From positions 1 through 64,000 of the forward strand of contig NZ_JBNHEQ010000323.1 of assembly GCF_050016015.1 (NCBI RefSeq): a stretch of DNA of 64,000 bases, given 5' to 3'. Positions 56,945-64,000 of the stretch are shown here, piece after piece. Within the stretch, counting starts at the first letter, position 1, and each line of letters opens with the position of its first letter. The notes beneath the pieces were generated by a model. The model ran no database searches, was not told where the DNA came from, and worked only from the letters and a program-made list of their open reading frames with translations. The stretch comes from Trichodesmium sp002260545. GTDB lineage: Bacteria > Cyanobacteriota > Cyanobacteriia > Cyanobacteriales > Microcoleaceae. The position numbers and the translations under genes were made by a program.

Positions 56945-59900
56945 TTACTCCGCTGGATCTACCCGGAAACGCTCTACTGAAGTTAATAGATCCCGAGCAA
57001 CACCCACTAAATTCTGGAGGGAACTATAAACTCGTTGAGATTCTTGAGAAGTTTCTTGAGCTGTCATTTCTACTGCCTGCATTACTTTCGATACTGACTG
57101 TGCTACTTCATTTTGTTCTACTGTATCTGCAGCAATAGAACGTACTAATACATCAATTCTTGTTGTAACTTGAACAATATCTTCCAGAGATTGCTTTGCC
57201 TCTTCTGCTAACCCTGTTCCATTAATAACGTGCTGAGTTGCGTCTTCCATTCCCTTCATTACTCCATTTGTCTCAGTTTGGATTTGCATCACTGTATGTT
57301 CAATGTTCTTAGATTCTTTAGCTGACCTGTCCGCCAACTGTCTGACCTCATCTGCCACTACTGCAAATCCTTTACCCGCTTCTCCCGCTCTAGCTGCTTC
57401 AATACTGGCATTTAATGCCAACAAGTTTGTGCGAGCGGCAATACCAGAAATTGAACCTACGATCTTTTGAATTTCCTGGGTAAATTCTGATAAACGTTTC
57501 ACTCTTCGAGTTGCATCTGCCACACCTTCTCTGATTTGGAGAATACCAGCTACAGTACGGTCTACTGTTTCCCCTCCTTTTAATGCTAAAGCTGCTGCTG
57601 AACGGGCTACATCTTCTGTTTCGCGGGCGTTTTCGGCCACCCGTTGAATAGCATCAGTCATCACTTGTACAGATTGTAGAGTCGCTGCCAACTCTTCTGC
57701 TTGTCGCAAGGCGTCTGTAGATAAACCTTGAGCAAAGGTAGCACTATCCATCGAACCCCTACTTACCCTTTGAGCAGCTTCTTTAACCTGATGCACAATT
57801 TCCCGCAAATTTTGAATAATCAAGTTAAATGAATCTGCGACAGCTCCTAAAACATTTGCTGTAACTTCCGCACTCACAGTCAAATCTCCACGAGCAGCTC
57901 CTTCTACGTCATCTAGTAAACGAATTACTTGTCGTTGTAAATCTTCTTTTGCTTGCTCATTTTCTTCTGCTTTTCTTTGAGCATCCGTGTAAGTTGCTTG
58001 GATGACTTTAGCCATATGATTAAATTTGGCAGCCAGCTTACCAAATTCATCCTCTGAATACACTGTTGCTGTGGCTTTTAAGTTACCATCACAAATGATA
58101 TCGAATTGAGTATTTAAATCTTTGTTTGCTCTTTCTATTTGGTTGGTAGTGATCCTGCCAAGACCATAAGCAGTTAAAAAGCTACTTACTCCTGCTATAC
58201 CTGTCATTATCCAACCAGTGCTACGCAAATCAGAAATTACTTCTGTTTTTTGCTCTTGCAAGGCTCTGTAAGAAACTATATTACTGACAAAAGCTACTGC
58301 TATTAAGGATGCTAACCCTGTTCCTATAGCTGTGTATAGTTGTTTTGTATATAGGGAAGCATTTTCCCAAAACGCTAACCCACCTTGTTCAACCATTACA
58401 TTTGTGTCTACTTCTTCTCCTTTGATTTTGCTAAATGTTGGCAGTTGATGATCTATTGGTATAGCTTCTTCATTATCAATCGCACTAGGATCGGTTCTAC
58501 TATCAAACAAAGCTCCTGTTGTGGCTCCGACAACCATTCCTGTGTCCATTGTTTCTAAATTTGGCGCTACTGCCCCCATCTCAGGAGTAGTCATATCTGT
58601 TGGCATTTCTATTCCATCAGTCAGGGAACCATAGTCCTCAAAATTACCAAATTCATCATCTTCTAGAAAACCATTGGCTTTTTTATCTATATTTCCTTCT
58701 TCATCCAGATGAAAAGCTTGACTGAATGCTGCTTCGTCAAATTCATTCATCTCAAAACTATCTAGTTCTTCCCCTACTCCTTTACTTGTCTCTTCTGTTT
58801 TCTGCCATTCATTATATAATTCATCTCCTATTTCACCTAACTCATTTTCTGCTTCTTCCCACTTGAAGCTATTGTTATTTTCCATCAATAAAGTAGCTTC
58901 ATCTACATCTGAAAAATTACGGTTAAGATTTTCATTTTCTGTTGCTGGATCTTTGGCTAGTGATGGTCTATTATTTTCTCTTATATTATTTGCTTCTCCA
59001 GTAATCATTTCTCCAGAACTTTCTAAGATTTCATCTATTACGTTCTCAAAATCTACTGACTCTAAGTCTAACTCTTCTATTCCAGAATCTTGGTCTATAT
59101 TTGGAGTGATTTTATTATTTTTTATGTCTTCATATTCTAATGTTTGATTTTCAGATATTTCTTCTTCTTTTAACAATTCTTCTTGTTGTTTTTTCCAGAT
59201 TTCATCCAGGTCTGCAGTTAAACTAAAATCAGATATTTCTTCCTCAGATATTTCTTCTATACTTCCACTATTTTTACCATTTAAAACTGCATCATCTAGG
59301 GATTTTTGCTTTGTTCCATTTGGGGATATTTTACCATTTTCTATTGGCAACTGACTTCTTATTTCTTGGTTATCTGTACCTAAACTCTCTTCAAATTGTG
59401 TGAAATCAGGCAAATCTTCTAAATACTCTGAATCTTCATGTTGATGGTTATGGGAACTACCATTTGTAGTGAAAGGATTATTATCTTCATCTGTTAATTC
59501 TAAATCATCTATATCTTCTAGCTCTAATTTCCCAAAATCAAAATTTCCTGCGGAGTTTTCTGCTGTTAATTCTAGACTATTTTCATCAAGGATTAGTTCT
59601 GGAACTGTGATATTTTCTAGGTCTTTTGTATCTAATTCTAGACTATTTTCATCAAGGATTAGTTCTGGGTCTGTGATATTTTCTAGGTCTTTTGTATCTA
59701 ATTCTAGACTATTTTCATTGAGGATTAGTTCTGGGTCTGTGATATTTTCTAGGTCTTTTGTATCTAATTCTAGACTATTTTCATTGAGGATTAGTTCTGG
59801 GTCTGTGATATTTTCCAGGTCTTTTGTATCTAATTCTAGATTATTTTGATCTGCTATCGCTTCCAAGTCACTAGAAACTTGTCCTTCTATAGATTCTTCA

Positions 59901-60250
59901 TTCTGATAGTCATCAAAGTTAATACCTTCCAGCATTTCTTCAGACTCACTCAAGCTAGCTGGATAATCTGTAATAAATTGCTCACTATCGCTGATACCTT
60001 GTTGAGCATAGTTCAGCAATTCTGGATCGTCACTGAGGTCTAAAACTAACTGATATTGTTCTTTAGCTACATCATACTGATGAAGTCCATAACAATATAT
60101 ATGACCACAAAGCAGACGAGAACTAGGGTCTTCTGGATAATCCTGAATTAAGTTATAAACTAAAGCTGCTGCTTCTTCATAGTTACCATGACTGTAGGCA
60201 TCTTCTACCTTTTGATAATCTTGTAAAAAGTCTGTGCTGGATGATGTCAT
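56945..60250 (-). CDS. hmpD: Methyl-accepting chemotaxis protein (HmpD/TaxD3/PilJ-like)
   Basis: The N-terminus carries TPR-like helices (YQKVEDAYSHGNYEEAAALV, LLCGHIYCYGLHQYDVAKEQ). A ~400-residue acidic region includes four 22-aa repeats. Two hydrophobic segments (YTAIGTGLASLIAVAFVSNI; GWIMTGIAGVSSFLTAYGLG) anchor it, followed by HAMP-like segments. The signalling tip is GIAARTNLLALNASIEAARA, continuing GEAGKGFAVVADEVRQLADR, which is canonical. There is no conventional periplasmic sensor loop, since the two helices are close together. I chose the ATG at 60250 (MTSSSTDFLQ), which has gaggga about 10 bases upstream; a TTG at 60268 is also in frame. Confidence 0.93.
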   Translation of the reverse strand: MTSSSTDFLQDYQKVEDAYSHGNYEEAAALVYNLIQDYPEDPSSRLLCGHIYCYGLHQYDVAKEQYQLVLDLSDDPELLNYAQQGISDSEQFITDYPASLSESEEMLEGINFDDYQNEESIEGQVSSDLEAIADQNNLELDTKDLENITDPELILNENSLELDTKDLENITDPELILNENSLELDTKDLENITDPELILDENSLELDTKDLENITVPELILDENSLELTAENSAGNFDFGKLELEDIDDLELTDEDNNPFTTNGSSHNHQHEDSEYLEDLPDFTQFEESLGTDNQEIRSQLPIENGKISPNGTKQKSLDDAVLNGKNSGSIEEISEEEISDFSLTADLDEIWKKQQEELLKEEEISENQTLEYEDIKNNKITPNIDQDSGIEELDLESVDFENVIDEILESSGEMITGEANNIRENNRPSLAKDPATENENLNRNFSDVDEATLLMENNNSFKWEEAENELGEIGDELYNEWQKTEETSKGVGEELDSFEMNEFDEAAFSQAFHLDEEGNIDKKANGFLEDDEFGNFEDYGSLTDGIEMPTDMTTPEMGAVAPNLETMDTGMVVGATTGALFDSRTDPSAIDNEEAIPIDHQLPTFSKIKGEEVDTNVMVEQGGLAFWENASLYTKQLYTAIGTGLASLIAVAFVSNIVSYRALQEQKTEVISDLRSTGWIMTGIAGVSSFLTAYGLGRITTNQIERANKDLNTQFDIICDGNLKATATVYSEDEFGKLAAKFNHMAKVIQATYTDAQRKAEENEQAKEDLQRQVIRLLDDVEGAARGDLTVSAEVTANVLGAVADSFNLIIQNLREIVHQVKEAAQRVSRGSMDSATFAQGLSTDALRQAEELAATLQSVQVMTDAIQRVAENARETEDVARSAAALALKGGETVDRTVAGILQIREGVADATRRVKRLSEFTQEIQKIVGSISGIAARTNLLALNASIEAARAGEAGKGFAVVADEVRQLADRSAKESKNIEHTVMQIQTETNGVMKGMEDATQHVINGTGLAEEAKQSLEDIVQVTTRIDVLVRSIAADTVEQNEVAQSVSKVMQAVEMTAQETSQESQRVYSSLQNLVGVARDLLTSVERFRVDPAE
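59571..59834 (-). repeat. Four in-frame 66-bp repeats within the MCP gene
   Basis: Units of exactly 66 bp encode NSLELDTKDLENITDPELIL plus two residues, and differ by only a few bases, so the expansion is recent. Partial units continue on both sides. Copy number is likely to vary between strains. Confidence 0.92.
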
Positions 60251-60402
60251 TTGCTGTCCCTCTCTCAAGATAATAATATTATTTATTTTTGTTTTTTTAA
60301 TTTTATCATTAACGGATTTAGGAATTGGGAATCAGCCTCATTCAGAAATCTTATATATTTAAGATATACAACTGAATCAAATAATTATGTTGACTTATCA
60401 AC

Positions 60403-60547
60403 TGTACGGACGTTGCACAGGCAAAAATGCGTTTTCCGTTCCGGAATGCTCCGCATTTCCTGACGGAATGCTCCGCAAACATGTCGCACAGCGTTTTATG
60501 TCGGCTCTTAGCCGTTAGCGGAGCTTTGCGTCAGCAAAAACGTCCCT
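60403..60547. repeat. D-family palindromic element between the CheW and MCP genes
   Basis: The left end gtacggacgttgcacag and right end caaaaacgtccc enclose nested palindromes (ccgttccggaatgctccgca, ctgacggaatgctccgc). Its right edge touches the stop codon of the CheW-like gene (60549). Confidence 0.75.
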
Positions 60548-60548
60548 T

Positions 60549-61070
60549 TTAGGCTGCCCATCGAGCCGAGCGAATAATTGCTTCTTGATCCAGTAGCCTC
60601 AGAACCTGCTCTCCCTTCTCATCAAAAACCCACTCTCCTCGTAAGAAGGGAGCCATACCATCTGCAATATCTGTGGGCATTTTCAGCTTCTTTTCATCAA
60701 GCCACTGCATTCCTACAATCCGTTCAACTGCTAGTCCTAATATAGTGTCTTGGTCTTCTACTGCAATTATTTTAATCTCAGGTTGATCGGTATTAACTGG
60801 GATTGGGTCTCCAAGGAATTGAGCTAGATCGGCTACCCAAATCACTCGTCCCCTTACATTTATCGTTCCTAAAAGTAAGGGCGAGACATTGGGAATAGCT
60901 GTAATACCCTCTGGAGATTGATAAATCACTTCTCGAATATCTGTTGCTAGTAAAGCAAACTCATTACCCGAAGGTAAATAAAATCGTAAATGTTGCTCAC
61001 CTTCAGGATTTTCTAATTCTTGGATTCCTCCTGTACCTTGGCCTGGTAAAAACTCTTCATTGCCTACCAT
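60549..61070 (-). CDS. hmpC: CheW-like coupling protein (HmpC/TaxW3/PilI-like)
   Basis: CheW fold: HLRFYLPSGNEFALLATDIR, then IPNVSPLLLGTINVRGRVIW, VADLAQFLGDPIP, and TILGLAVERIVGMQ. CheW proteins link the receptor array to CheA. The length of 173 aa is normal with a short N-terminal tail. It lies 12 bp after the CheY-like gene, so the two are translated from one message. Confidence 0.92.
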   Translation of the reverse strand: MVGNEEFLPGQGTGGIQELENPEGEQHLRFYLPSGNEFALLATDIREVIYQSPEGITAIPNVSPLLLGTINVRGRVIWVADLAQFLGDPIPVNTDQPEIKIIAVEDQDTILGLAVERIVGMQWLDEKKLKMPTDIADGMAPFLRGEWVFDEKGEQVLRLLDQEAIIRSARWAA

Positions 61071-61082
61071 AGATTATTAAAC

Positions 61083-61448
61083 TTAACGTCTTAACAATTG
61101 TTTAACTGTTCCTACCAGTTCTGTGGGCTGGAATGGTTTAGCAATGTAGGCATCTGCACCTTGTTTTAAGCCCCAGTAACGGTCAAATTCCTCTCCCTTT
61201 GAAGAACACATTACTACTGGAATATTCTTGGTTTTAGGATCGGATTTGATTCTCCTGCAGACTTCATAGCCATTCATTCTTGGCATCACAATATCTAATA
61301 CCACTATATCGGGTTTAGTATTTTGTAGTCGTCCCAAAGCTTCTACTCCATCATTAGCAACGGTAACTGCTAATCCACTATTTTTGAGAAGTTGTGATAT
61401 CATTTCTCTTTGGGTAACGCTATCTTCTACAACTAGAACTTTGCTCAT
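61083..61448 (-). CDS. hmpB: CheY-like response regulator (HmpB/TaxY3/PilH-like)
   Basis: A single receiver domain: KVLVVEDSVTQREMISQLLK (acidic pocket), phospho-acceptor Asp in PDIVVLDIVMPRMNGYE, switch residues in VVMCSSKGEE, and conserved Lys in YIAKPFQPTEL. 121 aa. There is no output domain, as in CheY. First gene of the tight pair with the CheW-like gene; the PatA-like gene lies 1.1 kb upstream. Confidence 0.93.
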   Translation of the reverse strand: MSKVLVVEDSVTQREMISQLLKNSGLAVTVANDGVEALGRLQNTKPDIVVLDIVMPRMNGYEVCRRIKSDPKTKNIPVVMCSSKGEEFDRYWGLKQGADAYIAKPFQPTELVGTVKQLLRR

Positions 61449-62552
61449 TTTTTTCTGCCTGATAGCTTGGGTTTAAATTATATTAGAAGTTAAATATAGG
61501 TATTGATTAAAATTTTCATAGGATTAGGTTTTTGGCCTATGTTAATTAATTTAGATCGAGTGATAGATATTTGTTTGATTCAATATACTGGCTAGTAACT
61601 CTCTTTTATGATAGCAATATTAATCCTTTTAGGTGGTTTTATATACTTACTAGCTTAGTGTTTAGCGGTAGATATGACCTAAGTATTAGTTGAGACTTAA
61701 AAATAATAGCCATGTATAGAATTAAACATCTATTTTTGACATACTTTTAATTATTGCTTTATTTTGACAAATATGGTGATTAGTTTAGTCAATATCCTTA
61801 ATATAATGTACCCACAAACTTTGTCTATAGTTTCTCCAATTTTAAATCTCTAACTGCTATGGCCCACTTGCCAAGATTTAGCTGGTAACCAATAGTCTTT
61901 CAAATAATATAATATTATATTTTCTCTTGACCAAAAATCATTCAGCAGTTTGAAAACCTCTTAGCAATAACAACACAGATTATTATTATTATTATTTTTT
62001 GATTTTTGGGGTATAGATAAAGTCTGTTGACATTTGGAAATATCTTTTTGACCAAAAAATTAGGATTCAAACCTCGTCCTGAAGCAGGCAACTTTCTAGT
62101 ATATTAATAGTCGTAAAAATTATCTCCTCAGTTGGCAGTCGATCTACCAATCACAACGGTATGAAACCGAGCCTGCAGCATCAATATGGAAAGAGTTAAG
62201 GTCTATGGTCGTTCAATCAATACTGGAGAAAAAGTTCAATAATTAATAATTAACAAAAGAATGTTACAAAGACTCCGCCCTATCAGGTGGGCTGGAAATT
62301 AGAAAAACTTTACATCAAATGTCCTTTTGAGTAAACAGAGAATATCAATGGTAAGGAATGGTATTTAAGCTATTCATCAACAGCCTAACTAATTGCAACA
62401 ATTTATCAAGTTAGTATTAAAGCCATTTTCATAACCAGTAACCACAAAATTCTTTGGGAGTCGGGAGTCTGAAAATGCTTTAGGATTACTTTGCCCATTT
62501 TTTTCGATCTAGGATGAAAAATGTTATGATCTATCTTTAGATCAAGATTATC
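61449..62552 (-). other. 1.1-kb spacer inside the chemosensory cluster
   Basis: No coding region or recognisable MITE end was found. It is AT-rich with an attattatt run at 61980-62000. The length suggests that the CheY-like gene has its own promoter rather than reading through from the PatA-like gene. Confidence 0.5.
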
Positions 62553-63776
62553 TTAATTTTCTTGATTTTTTGATAACATTCTGTCAACTTGAGAATTTGT
62601 TACTAATCCTGGTCCAATGTACTTTTCCACCAACATTAGTAATTCGCTTTCTCCGAAAGGCTTGGTCAAGTAGTGTGTAGCTCCAACTATTCTGGCCTTA
62701 ACCCGATCTATAAATCCTTCTATGCCAGTAAGCATAATAATAGGTGTCTGGCGAAATGCTGTAGAGTTACGCAACATCGCACAAATCTCATAACCATCTA
62801 GTTCAGGCATAGCAATGTCACATAAAATCAAGTTTGGTTTAATTTGAAATACTTCGCCTAATGCTTTGAGGGGATCGCTGAGACTACTGACCTCATAACC
62901 ATTTTGATTGAGAATTGACTTAACTTTTTCCCGAACAATTAAATCATCATCAATACATACTACTTTCGGTATTTTTGTTTCTCGTTGCAATGACTTTGAG
63001 TTTTTGACTATACTTGTTTTTGAACATTGGTCAACTAATTGCACTATCCCTTTTTGCACAAAAGGATAAATGGCCTTCGCTACTTTTAATACATCTCTGT
63101 TTAGATATCTAGCTATTTGCTGCATTGATGTTTGGCCATCTGACCAATGACTTAAAATATTATATATGTTTGGCTTTAATGCTTTTTTGAACTGGACTGG
63201 ATCGGAAATTACTGGACACTGTTGAGTAGAGTAAATATAAGGAGAAAACTGATTCCATTCCTGTATCTGCTGGATCATTTTGGCCAATAATGAGCTGACT
63301 TCTAAGGTTGTTAGCTGAGGTGTTAGTGCTGGGCCAAGCTCAAATATAAATGCTCCTTGATGGAGACTTAGTAAATTAAATAGAGTTTCACGAACCATAC
63401 TATGTATAATGCTGCGTCCCTGAGCTGGTGTGAGAATACCCTTTTCCAACAAAGCCCATAAATAACCATACTCAGGTGCATTGACAGAGGCAACAGAAGG
63501 AACTTTAATTGTGTCAAGATAGGGATCTGCTTTGTAGCGACGTAAGTAGTCTCTCAAACGGGATAAACTACCTGCACTTGGGGTAGCGTAGATAATCTGA
63601 CCACTCAGAAAAAATACAAACCAAGATGGTTCTGCGGGAAAGTGCTGTCGGGGTTCAGCAATATTACTGCCAACTGGTGAGCTGTAGGCCTTAACAAACA
63701 GTTCACCAGTTCGTTGACCTAAGTCTATAAGTTGCAGGATGCTGCGGATATCAATTTCACTCAAATTTCCCTGCAT
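62553..63776 (-). CDS. PatA-like response regulator (DUF4388 plus receiver), HmpA/TaxP3-like
   Basis: The N-terminus, MQGNLSEIDIRSILQLIDLG, followed by QRTGELFVKA, is the DUF4388/PATAN domain, continuing WFVFFLSGQIIYATPSAGSL. The middle is helical with a winged-helix-like segment (ILSHWSDGQTSMQQIARYLN). The C-terminus is a receiver: VVCIDDDLIVREKVKSILNQ, phospho-acceptor in NLILCDIAMPELDGYE, then IIMLTG and YLTKPFGESELL. This is the architecture of PatA and of the PilG-position regulators in cyanobacterial tax/hmp clusters. 407 aa. First gene of the cluster. Confidence 0.9.
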   Translation of the reverse strand: MQGNLSEIDIRSILQLIDLGQRTGELFVKAYSSPVGSNIAEPRQHFPAEPSWFVFFLSGQIIYATPSAGSLSRLRDYLRRYKADPYLDTIKVPSVASVNAPEYGYLWALLEKGILTPAQGRSIIHSMVRETLFNLLSLHQGAFIFELGPALTPQLTTLEVSSLLAKMIQQIQEWNQFSPYIYSTQQCPVISDPVQFKKALKPNIYNILSHWSDGQTSMQQIARYLNRDVLKVAKAIYPFVQKGIVQLVDQCSKTSIVKNSKSLQRETKIPKVVCIDDDLIVREKVKSILNQNGYEVSSLSDPLKALGEVFQIKPNLILCDIAMPELDGYEICAMLRNSTAFRQTPIIMLTGIEGFIDRVKARIVGATHYLTKPFGESELLMLVEKYIGPGLVTNSQVDRMLSKNQEN

Positions 63777-64000
63777 GCAGCTTGTAAAATAAATTTTTGA
63801 TAAAAAATGTAGATATAGAGAGAAGATTCACATCCCTTCTCTTTTTCTGAAAAATAACTAAGTATTTTAATAAATGGTAATATGATTTGAGAGAATTAAT
63901 TTCATTTTGGGTCAATTATCGAGATTCGAGATTATACTCTAAGTTTACCATCTATGGCTTCAGAATAGGGTATTTAAACACGATCGGCTGTTTCTATATT
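63777..64000 (-). other. Upstream region of the chemosensory cluster
   Basis: AT-rich leader of the PatA-like gene running to the window edge. No confident promoter. Confidence 0.4.

Overview
The window is chromosomal DNA from a filamentous, non-heterocystous cyanobacterium. Supporting genes are chlI (chlorophyll synthesis), cobL/cbiET, a cyanobacterial AbrB regulator, a TPM/Psb32-like protein, a cyanobacterial phytochelatin-synthase homologue and a complete hmp/tax3-type chemosensory cluster. The DNA is AT-rich, has scattered GCGATCGC (HIP1) palindromes, and carries long gene-free stretches full of small repeats and broken genes. That combination recalls Trichodesmium and its relatives (Okeania, Hydrocoleum), but the genus is inferred, not shown.

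Layout. 1-9 kb: Ca2+/H+ antiporter, tRNA-Arg(UCU), two conserved unknowns, a phytochelatin-synthase-like protein, dapB, chlI. 9-13 kb: nested repeats, a small membrane ORF, ruvC, a TPM protein. 13.9-18.4 kb: a large decayed STAND-type NTPase with a nuclease-like N-terminus whose 5' end is triplicated. 18.5-21.6 kb: a DCC-family protein, an assembly gap inside a tandem repeat, an ArgRS-like DALR-domain protein, a Crp-family regulator. 23.5-26.2 kb: a receiver-PAS-GAF-GGDEF-EAL gene cut by one TGA. 26.3-27.5 kb: a decayed IS200/IS605-type tnpB. 27.9-30.3 kb: RuBisCO-like protein (mtnW) and mtnX, two steps of methionine salvage. 30.9-35 kb: a carbonic-anhydrase pseudogene with a MITE inside it, argC, and hemB split by nested MITEs. 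36.5-51 kb: AbrB, a GHMP kinase, holA, a DUF1868-like protein, cobL, a MetOD1-like protein followed by a histidine kinase, a DUF938 methyltransferase. 51-52 kb: rplU-rpmA. 52.4-63.8 kb: the chemosensory cluster (PatA-like, CheY, CheW, MCP, CheA hybrid), all on the minus strand.

The main theme is invasion by non-autonomous elements. At least four families have ends starting TA and several copies have exact 3-bp T-N-A target duplications (TTA, TAA, TCA). They sit in intergenic DNA but have also broken the carbonic anhydrase and hemB genes. Other families (called E, F, G, D, J and K here) fill much of the remaining spacer DNA. In total at least seven genes or gene fragments look broken. The best candidate for an unusual system is the nuclease-STAND gene, although this copy is inactivated. 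The most consequential lesion is in hemB. No CRISPR array, rRNA or prophage was seen.
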